Shown piece by piece: positions 14,212 to 23,459 of a stretch of 31,128 nucleotides of DNA. Both the position numbers and the translations under genes were made by a program. Every line of letters starts with the position of its first letter. The stretch's first letter is position 1. This DNA comes from CAZOKH01 sp964580315. Lineage in GTDB: Bacteria; Chloroflexota; Anaerolineae; Anaerolineales; Anaerolineaceae. Under the pieces are notes generated by a model that saw only the letters and a program-made list of their open reading frames with translations, was not told the origin of the DNA and made no database searches. The stretch is taken from assembly GCA_964580315.1 (NCBI GenBank), contig CAZOKH010000044.1:1-31128 (forward strand), written 5' to 3'.

Positions 14212-16590
14212 TCACATCAACTTTCCGGTAAGTGATTTTTCAATCAGGCTGCCGGCCTGTTCACGATCAACCGGATGGGAGAAAAGAAAGCCCTGCATAA
14301 ACTGGCAGTTCATGGCTTTCAACCGGGCAAACTGGTCGTCGGTTTCCACCCCTTCGGCCACCACCTGCACGCCCAGGCTGTTGGCCAGCGTCAGAATGGC
14401 CTGGATGATGTCTGCGCCGTTGCTGCTGGTTTCCAGCCGGCCTGTAAAAGAGCGGTCGATTTTCAGCATATCCACCGGCAGGGTGTGCAGATAACTGAGC
14501 CACGAATAGCCAGTACCGAAATCATCGATGTGAATTTGAATGCCCAGCGCGCGCAATTGCGCCAGCAAGGCTGCTGTGTGCGCAGTGTTTTCCACCACCA
14601 GGCTTTCGGTTAATTCCAGTTTCAAACTGCCGGCATCCAGGCGGTGTTTTTGCAGGGTGCGGACTATTTTTTCGACAAAATCGGTTTCGGCGCACTGGCG
14701 GGTGGAAAAATTCACGTTCATGGTCAGGGGAGGATTATTTGGAAATTGTTTTTGCCAGCGGCTGATCTGGCGGCAGGCTTCGTCCAGAACCCAGTCGCCC
14801 AGCGGCACAATCAGCCCGGTTTCTTCAGCAGTGGAAATGAATTCGGCCGGCAGCAGCATCCCACCCGTGGGATTCTGCCAGCGCATAAGCGCTTCAAAGC
14901 CGCTTATGCGCTGGTCTTGCAGGTTGAGGATGGGTTGATAGTAAACCAGGAATTCATCGTGCTCCAGTGCTTTGCGCAGGTCAGTTTCCAGTTCGAGGCG
15001 CGTCATCACGTGCTGCAGCATTTCGGGATTGAACACGGCGAAGCGCCCGCGTCCCAGTTTCTTGGCCTGGTACATGGCAATGTCAGCGTCGCGCAAGATG
15101 TCATCGGGTTGTTCATAACGGGCGTCGCTGAAAACGATCCCCATGCTGAGTGAAATAAATACCCTGTGACCTGCCAGATCGGCCGGCGTGGCCAGGTTTG
15201 CCAGGATGCGGTTGGCGGTGTGGGTGTAATCGGCGGGGTCTTCCAGGTCTTCCAGCAGGATGACGAACTCATTACCGCCCAGGCGAGCCACGGTGTCTTC
15301 TCTGCGCACACTGGCCAGCAAGCGTTGGGCGCATTCCACCAGCAGCAAATCGCCCACGTTGTGCCCCAGGCTGTCGTTCACCACTTTAAAGTGATCCAGG
15401 TCGATAAACAGAACGGCAAAGGTTGAATCACTGCGCCGCTGGCCGCGTTGCATGGCGTGCTGCAGGCGGTCTATGAACAAGACCCGGTTGGGTAAATCGG
15501 TGAGCGGGTCGTGCAGGGCTGAATAGGCCAGTTGCTCTTGCGCACGCAGACGTTCGGTCAGCTCAAGCTGCAATTGCTGGTTGGCCTGGCTGAGCTGTGC
15601 AGTGCGCTTAGCCACCTGCTGCTCCAGGTTGGCAGTGAGGTTGTGCAGGCGTTCAATGGTGTGGTTGATGTAGATGTTCAGCCTGCCGAAATCATCGGGC
15701 GTGGAAACCTGGATGTGCTGAAGGAGATTGCCTTTTTCAACTTCGAGAAACAGGCGAATCATCCTGCGAAACGGCGTGGTGAAGTAGAAGACCAGGCTGA
15801 TGGACAGGATAATGCTCGCAACAATCGAACCTATTCCTGCTGTCACGATCAAACGCATAGCATTTTCCAATTGTTGAGGGGAAGATTCATTATTCAATGC
15901 CAACAGGCTTGCCTGCCTGTATGCGGTGGGCACATTGAGCAGCAGACCGACCAACGCCAGCCCGATGAAAGCAATGGACAGTTTCACCCAGATGCGGCTG
16001 CCGCGCATGCCGTTCACCTGCGTCTCAAAATCAGCCGGGAGCAGCGCGGTGATGACCGGCTGGAACAATTTGTCCAGGGTGATGACTTCCAGGATAAAAA
16101 TGACCAATCCTGCGGCTGCAACCGCCAGGCTGAAATAAACCAGTTGTTCAACGGTTAGATGCAAGCTGTAATAACCGTGCAGGGTTAGTGGAAACAAAAC
16201 CAGCACAAAAAGCTGGATAAATTCCAGAAAAATTAGATTCCTGGTAAAAGATGTGGCCTGCTGCCAGGCGCGCAATGCTTGCCCGGATTTTCCAGGCGCC
16301 CCACCGGGTTGGTGAAGATTTTCCAGGCGGGCAAACATCTCTCGATTGAAAAAAAAGAGTTCCAGTGCCAACAGCGCGTTCCGAAACAGCAAGCCAATAC
16401 CGCCTATCACTATCAGGTTGGTGCCCTGGTTCCAGGTTAATCCAGCGTTGTCTGAGGCGGGCAAGGCGGCCAGCACCACCAGCGCGGGTGTGGTAACGGT
16501 CTGGACAATCAAAAGCTCCACAAGGGGATACCATTTGCCGGTGCGGTTGAAAAGTTTTTCAAAAATTGTTGGGTCAGGGTGATCGTTCAT
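14212..16590 (-). CDS. Membrane GGDEF-EAL protein with degenerate GGNEF site (probable c-di-GMP phosphodiesterase)
   Basis: A 792-residue protein with about six N-terminal membrane helices (residues 20-270), a HAMP-like stalk and coiled coil (about 285-355), a GGDEF domain and an EAL domain. The cyclase signature at 438-442 is GGNEF: the catalytic metal-binding acid is replaced by asparagine, while the RxxD inhibitory site (RRED) five residues before it is kept. The EAL domain looks complete: EAL at 566-568, NVNFS, LELTES, DDFGTGYSWL, KIDRSF, VAEGVE, QGFLF. The likely net activity is c-di-GMP breakdown, with the GGNEF domain perhaps sensing GTP or c-di-GMP. DUF3592 follows by 18 nt. Confidence 0.92.
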   Translation of the reverse strand: MNDHPDPTIFEKLFNRTGKWYPLVELLIVQTVTTPALVVLAALPASDNAGLTWNQGTNLIVIGGIGLLFRNALLALELFFFNREMFARLENLHQPGGAPGKSGQALRAWQQATSFTRNLIFLEFIQLFVLVLFPLTLHGYYSLHLTVEQLVYFSLAVAAAGLVIFILEVITLDKLFQPVITALLPADFETQVNGMRGSRIWVKLSIAFIGLALVGLLLNVPTAYRQASLLALNNESSPQQLENAMRLIVTAGIGSIVASIILSISLVFYFTTPFRRMIRLFLEVEKGNLLQHIQVSTPDDFGRLNIYINHTIERLHNLTANLEQQVAKRTAQLSQANQQLQLELTERLRAQEQLAYSALHDPLTDLPNRVLFIDRLQHAMQRGQRRSDSTFAVLFIDLDHFKVVNDSLGHNVGDLLLVECAQRLLASVRREDTVARLGGNEFVILLEDLEDPADYTHTANRILANLATPADLAGHRVFISLSMGIVFSDARYEQPDDILRDADIAMYQAKKLGRGRFAVFNPEMLQHVMTRLELETDLRKALEHDEFLVYYQPILNLQDQRISGFEALMRWQNPTGGMLLPAEFISTAEETGLIVPLGDWVLDEACRQISRWQKQFPNNPPLTMNVNFSTRQCAETDFVEKIVRTLQKHRLDAGSLKLELTESLVVENTAHTAALLAQLRALGIQIHIDDFGTGYSWLSYLHTLPVDMLKIDRSFTGRLETSSNGADIIQAILTLANSLGVQVVAEGVETDDQFARLKAMNCQFMQGFLFSHPVDREQAGSLIEKSLTGKLM

Positions 16591-16748
16591 ACAAAAACCT
16601 GTTTGGAAGCACTGATAAAGGGTTCGATGAACGCCTGGAAAGTAATCGGGTTGGCAGCCATTTTTTCAATGGCATACTCATCATCGCATTTCTTTTTTGA
16701 TTTGTCAATTAACAAGCTGTAAATCACCGCGGCGGGTGACCTTTGGCG

Positions 16749-18665
16749 TCAAATGACAGAAACACAATTTCGCCCGGCCTGCTTGGCCTGGTACAGGGCC
16801 TGGTCAGCCCGTTCCATCAATTGGTCGAGGGATTCTGCTTTGCCTGCCAGGCTGGCGATGCCGCAACTGATGGTGATGGATATGGCATTTTCATTGTATT
16901 CAACCGGCCGGGATACCAGTACCTGACGCAGTCGTTCCAGGGCGATATAGGCCTGGTCGCTGGCAGTTTCGGGCAGGATGATGACAAACTCGTCGCCGCC
17001 CAGGCGGGCCAGCATATCAATATCGCGGATGTTTTGCTGGCAGGTCTGGGAAAAGCTGGTTAGAACCCGGTCGCCTGCGGCGTGACCGTAGGTGTCATTG
17101 ACCGATTTAAAGTAGTCAATATCGATCAGGGCAATGGACAGGGGATGGCGCAGGCGGTTGGAACGTTTGATTTCAGCGTTTGCCAGCCTGTAGAATTGCC
17201 GGCGGTTGTAGGTCCCGGTCAGTTCATCAATGGTGGATTGCTTCTGCAGTTCTTCCTCAAGGCGTTTGCGCTCGGTAATGTCTTCTTTCATTGCCATGAA
17301 ATGCGTGATGACGCCGTTTTCATCGATGACCGGTGAAATGGTCGCCGATTCCCAGTACAACTCGCCGTTTTTTCTCTTGTTGTGAAAGATGCCGTTCCAG
17401 TTTTTGCCGGCTGCGATGGTCTGCCACATCTCTTTATAACTGGATGCGGGCATGTCACCGCTCTTTAAGATGCGGGGGTTTTGCCCCAGCGCTTCTTCAG
17501 CCGTGTAGCCGGTGGTTTCGGTGAACCTGGGATTGACGTAAACAATTTCCCCTTGCAGGTCGGTGATGACCGTGGTGACGGGGGTCTGTGTGATGGCAAC
17601 CGACAGGGTGCGCAGCCAGGCATCGGTTTTTTTCTTTTCTTCCTCGGCCTGCCGTTGCTGCGTGATGTCGTGCGTGACGCTGATGATGTGCGGAACGCCC
17701 CGCAGGGTGATGATTTTGGCAGATAATGCACCGAGAAACTGGCTGCCGTCTTTGCGTTGCAGGGTCACTTCCAGGTTGTTGCAAAACCCTTTTTCTTTCA
17801 ACACCGCGGCCAACTTCTGCCGGTCGGCAGGATATTTCCAGAGATCGACATCCAGTGTCGTTTTTCCCATAACCTCGTCGCGGGCATAACCGGTCAGCGC
17901 TAAAAAGCCGTCGTTAATGGCGATAAAAGCGCCGTTATCCAACCGTGTAACCAGCACCGCATCGGGGTTGGTATTGAAAATGATCTCCAGGTTATCTCTG
18001 GCTTCGCGGTTTTCCGTGTTCAAACGCTGGTTGATGAGGATGATAAATCCCTGCGTCCATGACGAACTGAACAAAAGCGCCGCCACATAAGTGAGCGTTT
18101 GCGTCAGGGAAATGGTGAGCTGGTTTTCGAGGTTGACGTCCAACAAGAGCGACAGGACACGTATTATGAAAAAGGTGCCGCTGATCAAAAAAATTGCGGC
18201 CAAAAAATGGATTGAACCGGCAATGGACTGAATTTTAAATTTGAGCAACCTCCAGGCGATAATAAACGACAATACCGCCAGGGCTACTGAAAAATTGATG
18301 CGCCGCAAGAATGAATTTTCAACGATGTAGGTGAAAAAGAGGGCTATCAGCGGCGTCATCACGCAGAAAAAGATGATCCAGCGGGTGCGTTCGTGTTTGC
18401 CAAAAAAGCGCATCACGCCAACATAAAACAACGCCAGGCTGATGGTGAGCAGGGCAGTGATCAGGATGCTGTTGACAGGCTGAAAGGCCGGATTCGTCGG
18501 GAGACTATTGATGACATATCCCAGCGCCCAGGCGGCGCTGCCCAGTGTCCACCAGCCCGGCCCGCATTGGGGTTTGTAATGCCGGTATTGAACAAAAAGA
18601 GCAATTACCTGCATACTACTGATCATAGCTACGACGATGGCAAGCGTATGATTATCCAGGCTCAT
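16749..18665 (-). CDS. Membrane PAS-PAS-GGDEF diguanylate cyclase
   Basis: A 638-residue protein with seven predicted membrane helices in the first 215 residues, two PAS/PAC modules (about 225-345 and 350-470, each ending in a typical 'DIT' PAC motif) and a C-terminal GGDEF domain. GGDEF at 556-560 is intact, and RDID at 547-550 is a proper RxxD product-inhibition site. It should make c-di-GMP in response to a membrane or redox/ligand signal. I use the ATG at 18665, with AAAGGTG before it, over the GTG two codons upstream. It lies upstream of the GGNEF-EAL gene on the same strand, separated by 158 nt, so the pair may set opposing c-di-GMP activities. Confidence 0.92.
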   Translation of the reverse strand: MSLDNHTLAIVVAMISSMQVIALFVQYRHYKPQCGPGWWTLGSAAWALGYVINSLPTNPAFQPVNSILITALLTISLALFYVGVMRFFGKHERTRWIIFFCVMTPLIALFFTYIVENSFLRRINFSVALAVLSFIIAWRLLKFKIQSIAGSIHFLAAIFLISGTFFIIRVLSLLLDVNLENQLTISLTQTLTYVAALLFSSSWTQGFIILINQRLNTENREARDNLEIIFNTNPDAVLVTRLDNGAFIAINDGFLALTGYARDEVMGKTTLDVDLWKYPADRQKLAAVLKEKGFCNNLEVTLQRKDGSQFLGALSAKIITLRGVPHIISVTHDITQQRQAEEEKKKTDAWLRTLSVAITQTPVTTVITDLQGEIVYVNPRFTETTGYTAEEALGQNPRILKSGDMPASSYKEMWQTIAAGKNWNGIFHNKRKNGELYWESATISPVIDENGVITHFMAMKEDITERKRLEEELQKQSTIDELTGTYNRRQFYRLANAEIKRSNRLRHPLSIALIDIDYFKSVNDTYGHAAGDRVLTSFSQTCQQNIRDIDMLARLGGDEFVIILPETASDQAYIALERLRQVLVSRPVEYNENAISITISCGIASLAGKAESLDQLMERADQALYQAKQAGRNCVSVI

Positions 18666-18855
18666 GTTCACCTTTGATGGTATGCGGCATGCTTAGAAAG
18701 ATTGACTCCATTTGAGTTATTTTTATTATATATCCGTTAAATTTGAGCGAGTTCCAGCAAATTTCGGGGCAGTAACATGGGAAGAGCATGCCCTTATGCG
18801 GTTATTATCGGCTGGAATGGATATTTATGTAGAACCTGACGGCGATGGCTGTGGT

Positions 18856-19377
18856 TCATGCTTCAATGGAAGGACTTGCAGGGTTCGGCATCAAAGCCTG
18901 CTGCAAGGCGCGCAGCAGTTCATCCGGCCGACAGGTGGAGAAGGAAATATCATGCACCGGCCCCGCACTTTGCCTGAGGGCAATCACCACGCGGGGATGC
19001 TCGAGAAAATTGAACGAAGCGCGGTAGCGGCGGCGAATGAACATGAAGTGAATGCCAGCTCCACCATAGCGCATCAACGCCGGCAATTCATCCACAGCGC
19101 AGGCTGCGATGTTGTTCAAAGGAATGCTCCAGGTGAAAAGACCGAATTTCAATTTCAGGCGCTGCTGGGTGAGGTCAATCACCAGCCTGCGATAATTGAG
19201 GCTGTAAAAAAGGAAGAGGAGAAAGAATGCGCCCAAAACAAGGGTGGTGAATTTCACACCGGCTGCGCTTACCTTCCAGAGAAATAATGCCAGGCACAGG
19301 GCTGCAAGCGCCAGGAAGAAAACCAGCGTCTTAAAGGAAGTCACTTCCTCATGGTACAGGATATTTTTCTCTGCCAT
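18856..19377 (-). CDS. Two-helix membrane protein, PH-like (function unknown)
   Basis: A 173-residue protein starting MAEKNILYHEEVTSFK, with two adjacent membrane helices (about 17-60) and a cytoplasmic domain of alternating strands (RRLVIDLTQQRLKLKFGLFTWSIPLNNIAACAVDE...). Helix pair plus 'LKFGLFTWSIPLNNI' resembles bacterial PH-domain (YdbS-like) membrane proteins, but this is a fold-level guess. I chose the ATG at 19377 because the longer frame would run into the preceding gene; the gap to that gene is 8 nt, so the two form an operon. Confidence 0.7.
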   Translation of the reverse strand: MAEKNILYHEEVTSFKTLVFFLALAALCLALFLWKVSAAGVKFTTLVLGAFFLLFLFYSLNYRRLVIDLTQQRLKLKFGLFTWSIPLNNIAACAVDELPALMRYGGAGIHFMFIRRRYRASFNFLEHPRVVIALRQSAGPVHDISFSTCRPDELLRALQQALMPNPASPSIEA

Positions 19378-19385
19378 ACACAAAC

Positions 19386-20084
19386 CTACCAGATTCCCGG
19401 CAGCAGGCGGTAACAAACCCGCCGGGCATATTCATCATAACCGGGCAATTTGGCCTGCAAAAACTGGTCTTCCAGGCGGGTGCGAATAATCAAAACGATG
19501 AAAATGAAAGCCGTGGGAAGCAACGACCAGAGTGAGTCGAGGAAGAAGGGCGTGGCAAGATAGGTCAGCAGCGCCCCGGCATAGCCCGGATGGCGCATCC
19601 AGCGGTAGGGACCGCCGCTGACGACCTGCTGGCCGCGGTCGGTCTGGGCGCGCACCATGCCGGAGAAGTAGCAGTTTTCGACCAGGGCATAAGCTCCCAG
19701 CGAGAAACCGGCCAAAATAACCAGCAGCGCAATTGCCTTTGAGATTGCCGGGAAAGGCGTTGGGCTGCCGAAGCGCGCCTCCAACCCGGCGGTCAGCGGG
19801 ATCAAGCCGCCGCCCAGCCCCACCAGCGGCGCCAGGATTTTATCCCAGGCTTCGGCGTTGGGGTGCTGCAAAAAGCGGGCGCGCTCAGCCAGCAGGCCGG
19901 GGTTGCGCCGGGCCGCCAGCCAGCGGCTGACGACAAACCCCAGGATGGAAATCAGCGCGTATGTCCAGGCTTCCCACCAGTTCCAGCGCCATGAGATGAG
20001 CAGGGGCAGCAGCGGGACGATGATAATAAAAAATAACATCAAGAGCACAACGCGCGCTGTAATGATTGTTGGCTGTTTATCCAT
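19386..20084 (-). CDS. ICMT/PEMT-like membrane methyltransferase
   Basis: A 232-residue protein with five or six membrane helices. The C-terminal part has the isoprenylcysteine carboxyl methyltransferase / phospholipid methyltransferase pattern: 'VVSGGPYRWMRHPGYAG' (SAM-binding RHPxY), then 'RTRLEDQFLQAKLPGYDEYARRVCYRLLPGIW' (E-x2-L...Y-x2-Y). Members methylate lipid-linked or prenylated substrates in the membrane; the substrate here is unknown. The ATG at 20084 has GGAGG 5 nt before it, clearly better than the GTG 24 nt upstream. The PH-like membrane gene follows after 8 nt. Confidence 0.88.
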   Translation of the reverse strand: MDKQPTIITARVVLLMLFFIIIVPLLPLLISWRWNWWEAWTYALISILGFVVSRWLAARRNPGLLAERARFLQHPNAEAWDKILAPLVGLGGGLIPLTAGLEARFGSPTPFPAISKAIALLVILAGFSLGAYALVENCYFSGMVRAQTDRGQQVVSGGPYRWMRHPGYAGALLTYLATPFFLDSLWSLLPTAFIFIVLIIRTRLEDQFLQAKLPGYDEYARRVCYRLLPGIW

Positions 20085-20180
20085 TGGATTCCTCCGCCCC
20101 CTGACCACTTCATTATATTGCTTTCTGGCAGGCAGGAATCATCCACTTGCCATTGTGCAGTGAAAAGAATGGGTGTTTTA

Positions 20181-20540
20181 TTATGGGTGCCAGGCGGGCG
20201 AATTGCTGTTGAGATCTGTTATTTGCGTTTGATCGCTGCCATCGACGTTCATCACGTAAATGTGATACGGCGCACGCCCCACCTCATCTACTGCGGAGAC
20301 GAAAACAATTTTTTTACCGTCCGGCGACCATTGAGGATTGCCGACATAACCCGGCGAAATCAGTTTCGGTTTGCCCCACAGCAAGTTTACCCGGTATAAC
20401 CCGGACTTTCCGCTTTCATAATCTGCCAGAAAGGCAATTTGATTGCTTTGCCAGGTTCTGATCAGGAACAGGGAAGCGAGCAGGACGGCTGTTGTTAAAA
20501 GGATGATCAGTGGCAGTGTTGGCTGCTTTGATTTTGTCAT
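20181..20540 (-). CDS. Short membrane-anchored PD40/TolB-type repeat protein
   Basis: A 119-residue protein: basic head (MTKSKQPT), one membrane helix (about 9-28), then one full PD40-type beta-propeller blade ('GNPQWSPDGKKIVFVSAVDEV...YHIYVMNVDGSDQTQITDLNSNSPAWHP'). PD40 proteins normally have many blades and bind partners at the envelope. This one stops right where the next blade would begin (SPAWHP), so it may be a fragment or a small adaptor. The ATG at 20540 is chosen because it gives a normal anchor sequence; an ATG at 20600 would lie inside an inverted repeat. No strong ribosome binding site is seen for either. Confidence 0.6.
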   Translation of the reverse strand: MTKSKQPTLPLIILLTTAVLLASLFLIRTWQSNQIAFLADYESGKSGLYRVNLLWGKPKLISPGYVGNPQWSPDGKKIVFVSAVDEVGRAPYHIYVMNVDGSDQTQITDLNSNSPAWHP

Positions 20541-20567
20541 GGGAAAAAGGTCTGTGGCTGAAACGGC

Positions 20568-20610
20568 GCCAGGAACAATGATTTCCTTAGCGGATACCAT
20601 TGTTCCTGGC
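20568..20610. promoter_or_regulatory. Perfect 13-bp inverted repeat between two minus-strand genes
   Basis: GCCAGGAACAATG (20568-20580) and CATTGTTCCTGGC (20598-20610) are exact inverted copies with a 17-nt loop. It lies 46 nt past the stop codon of the flavoprotein gene and 27 nt before the ATG of the PD40 gene. No T-tract follows on the minus strand, so it is either an operator, a weak attenuator, or the footprint of a small mobile element. Confidence 0.6.
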
Positions 20611-20656
20611 AGGTAAGTTTTATTTGATCAGAAATCCCACTTCAAATCCGTGGGGG

Positions 20657-22000
20657 TTATTGTCGAATGGGCAAAACCGCCTTACAGGCTGCATTGACGA
20701 TGGGATAGACAATGGGTGAAGATGTCAACGCGGGGTGGGTTCCCATCTGGAACTTCACCATGTCATCAGCGGTCATGCGGTGCATAATGCAGGCACTGAG
20801 CACGTTGATCATTTCTCCAATGGATTTGCCGCCGGAGATCGAGCCGCCCATGAGCACACCGGTCTCTTTGGCAAACACCAGTTTGACCTTGATCAGGGTT
20901 GAGTTGGGCATCCCGCCGGGGTGGGTGTCGGGCGCTTCGGCGGTTCCAATCACAATGTTCATGCCGTACTGCCTGGCAAGCCGTTCGGTTAGACCTGCCA
21001 CGGCAAAAGCCCGGCCGTTGACAATGGTGGAAAACACGCTGATGGCGCCGCAGTTGTGATGAACTGTTGAGTAAAGATTTGCGCCGGCAATGCGCGCTTC
21101 TGAGGTGGCGATGGATGCCAGCATGACACCCACGGGTCGGCCAGTGAAGAAAGATTGTTTCTCGGCGCAATCTCCGCAGGCAAAAATGTTGGGGTCGGTG
21201 ACGCTTTGCATGTAGCGGTCCACTTTGATGGCGTCTCTGAAGCCGAGTTCAAGCCCTGCTTTTTTGGCCAGTTCAGTGTTGGGGTTTGCGCCAATGCCCA
21301 GGATGACCATATCGGCTTTGATTACAGAGCCGTCAGACAGTTTGACGCCGCTGACAACGTCGTCGCCCAGGATGGCTTCCACTTTGGCGTCAACCATAAT
21401 TTTGACGCCGGTTTCAGCCAGTTTGGCTTCGGCTTCTTTGCAGAATTCTTCATCCATGGCCATTTGCAAGCAGTGCGGCAGCGCCTCGACAACTGTGACG
21501 TTGATATCGCGCCCTTTGCGGCACTCGTCGGCGAATTCCACTCCGATAAAGCCGCCGCCGATAATGACCAGGTCTTTGACCGATTTCATTTCTTCAAGAA
21601 CATCGCCCAGGTAGTTAAATTCTTTCTTGATGGCATAAACACTCTTCTTGTCCAAACCAGGGATGGGTGGGACCATTGGAGTAGAGCCGGTGGCGAACAC
21701 CAGTTTGTCATAGCTGATAGTTTCGCCGTCTTTCAGGGTTACCACTTTCTTTTCGCGGTCTACTGAGACCGCCTCGCCTTTGATAAGCTCAATGCCATTG
21801 GTTTCCAGCAACCCGTCCGGGATGACATTGTTCTGAGGCCCGCCGACTGTGCCGTAAATGTACGGAATGCCACAGGGAATCAAAACGGTGCCTTCTTTGC
21901 GAACCAGGACAACCTTTTTGTCAGGATAATGCCGCCTGCAACTGATACCTGCTGTGATGCCGGAAAGACCGCCTAAAACCAATACATCTGTTTGTTTCAT
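20657..22000 (-). CDS. CoA-disulfide reductase / NADH oxidase-like flavoprotein
   Basis: A 447-residue pyridine-nucleotide-disulfide oxidoreductase. It has an N-terminal FAD Rossmann motif (VLVLGGLSGITAG), a redox-active single cysteine C43 in 'LIPCGIPYIYG' as in CoA-disulfide reductases and NADH oxidases, a central NAD(P)H motif (VIIGGGFIGVEFA), the second FAD motif 'IFACGDCAE', and a dimerisation domain. The N-terminal motif reads GGLSG rather than the common GGxAGG. It should use NAD(P)H to reduce a disulfide, oxygen or polysulfide, protecting an anaerobe from oxygen. AGGAGG lies 5 nt before the ATG. It stands alone. Confidence 0.92.
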   Translation of the reverse strand: MKQTDVLVLGGLSGITAGISCRRHYPDKKVVLVRKEGTVLIPCGIPYIYGTVGGPQNNVIPDGLLETNGIELIKGEAVSVDREKKVVTLKDGETISYDKLVFATGSTPMVPPIPGLDKKSVYAIKKEFNYLGDVLEEMKSVKDLVIIGGGFIGVEFADECRKGRDINVTVVEALPHCLQMAMDEEFCKEAEAKLAETGVKIMVDAKVEAILGDDVVSGVKLSDGSVIKADMVILGIGANPNTELAKKAGLELGFRDAIKVDRYMQSVTDPNIFACGDCAEKQSFFTGRPVGVMLASIATSEARIAGANLYSTVHHNCGAISVFSTIVNGRAFAVAGLTERLARQYGMNIVIGTAEAPDTHPGGMPNSTLIKVKLVFAKETGVLMGGSISGGKSIGEMINVLSACIMHRMTADDMVKFQMGTHPALTSSPIVYPIVNAACKAVLPIRQ

Positions 22001-22407
22001 AAAAGCCTCCTGTTTAATGTATTTTTACTATGAAGTTAATAAGCTGCTCAATCTGGTACATTATTCAGATTGTTCTGAAGCAAAGCGCAATGCGACTATT
22101 CTCTGTATTCGTATTTTTTGTAAAATATTTTTAAAAAATCGGGAAAATAATATCCGCATATAATGCTGCAAAATTGGCGGATCAACGATGAAAAATCAAC
22201 CAGACAACGAATAAATCCAACTCAATCTACTTTATTATACATAATTATTGATATAAATTCGCAGCCAATATGTAAATCATGCGCGTTTTTGGGGGATGAA
22301 TCCAAAATCTTACACTCTTCCATCCATTGAATGGAACCGCCGCCGGTGATCTTCAGCCGCCGGTTGGATGGTTTGGAAATGCAATGTTACCCGGGAAAAG
22401 GATTGAA
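22001..22407. other. 407-nt AT-rich intergenic region
   Basis: No gene found. A small inverted repeat TTCAGA-TTGT-TCTGAA (22064-22079) lies 64 nt before the flavoprotein ATG and could be an operator. A minus-strand TATAAT (22239-22234) and a plus-strand TATAAT (22159-22164) are present, but neither has a -35 partner or a fitting gene. The part near 22330-22400 is GC-richer and may be decayed coding sequence; I cannot identify it. Confidence 0.4.
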
Positions 22408-23445
22408 TTAGGGTTCTCTGACGCAGCGGTAGCCGTGGCGCGGGTTGCCGCCCAGTTTGTAAGTGGCGTTGACCATTCCATTGAACGCGACGAAATAACC
22501 GCGATTTTCGCTGTATGAGTCGGCTGTATAGTAATAAATGACCGCTTGGTCGGTTGCCCACAGCGGCGATTCTTTGTCGGGGGTGATGCGGCACTGCACC
22601 TGCCGGGCGAATTCACCCTGCCACTGGCAGCCGGCGTTTTCGCCGTGCCGTCCCAGTGAGCGCACAATTTCATCAGTGGTGGGCATGCGCCAGATGTGCT
22701 GCGGTTCATCCAGCAGCGTTGTGCCGTCGGCGCTCAGGTAGCTGCACAGGCTGGTTTGCGCCATGTCTTCCGCCGTGGCAAAGACGATGTTTTCATTTTC
22801 ACCACCCCGCTTGCCTTCCAACCCTAAGGGTGGAACACCGTACAAAGCCAGGCTTTGCCACGCGGGGTAGCCGCCCCAGGGCTGCTGCCAGTTCCAGCCG
22901 GGGCCTTGCGGCGCCCACACCAGCCTGACGCCGTTGCCTTCAATCAGGCGGGCGCTGCGGTCGCCGTCATCTACACGGGTCAACACAAACGGCAGCATGT
23001 AGGCTGACACACCCAAAAACACGATCAGCGGTATACCCAGAGCTGCCAGGTAGCGCCAGTCGCGCTGCCAGGATGACGATTTAGGCGCGGTTTCTTGCAG
23101 GGAAGCCCTGCGTTTGAGCACACCGTCTGCCACGAAAGCGGCGCCCAACAGGGCAATGGCCAGGCCGATGAAAGCCACATCGCTGCTGAAGAAAAAGAAC
23201 GCGAACACGCCGACCCCCATAATCAAAACCCCGCCTGCCAGCGGAAAGCGGAAGGCTAGCAGTGTGGGTAGCAGGGTGGCGGCAATGGGCACCAGGTAGG
23301 GCAGGCGGTTATACCACGCGCCCCACCAGCCTTCATGATACATTTCACCGGCGCCCCAATAGGTCCAAAATGTGCTGAAGAAGATCATCAGCACCGATGC
23401 GACCCAGCCGGGCAATTTGGCAAGCGTTTGCTTTGATTTTTTCAT
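22408..23445 (-). CDS. Four-helix membrane protein fused to an Lcl_C/DUF1566-like domain
   Basis: A 345-residue protein. Residues 1-165 hold five hydrophobic segments with short loops, the last near 135-155. Residues 170-345 look like the Lcl_C (DUF1566) / formylglycine-enzyme-like fold: 'HIWRMPTTDEIVRSLGRHG' (W-R-(L/M)-P-T-x-x-E), 'ESPLWATDQAVIYYYTADSY', 'YFVAFNGMV' and the closing 'GYRCVREP'. That domain is normally secreted on its own and binds partners or glycans. It starts 14 nt after the cupin stop codon, so the two are cotranscribed. The domain call is by motif memory and needs a profile search. Confidence 0.7.
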   Translation of the reverse strand: MKKSKQTLAKLPGWVASVLMIFFSTFWTYWGAGEMYHEGWWGAWYNRLPYLVPIAATLLPTLLAFRFPLAGGVLIMGVGVFAFFFFSSDVAFIGLAIALLGAAFVADGVLKRRASLQETAPKSSSWQRDWRYLAALGIPLIVFLGVSAYMLPFVLTRVDDGDRSARLIEGNGVRLVWAPQGPGWNWQQPWGGYPAWQSLALYGVPPLGLEGKRGGENENIVFATAEDMAQTSLCSYLSADGTTLLDEPQHIWRMPTTDEIVRSLGRHGENAGCQWQGEFARQVQCRITPDKESPLWATDQAVIYYYTADSYSENRGYFVAFNGMVNATYKLGGNPRHGYRCVREP

Positions 23446-23459
23446 TGATTCAGGTTAAT

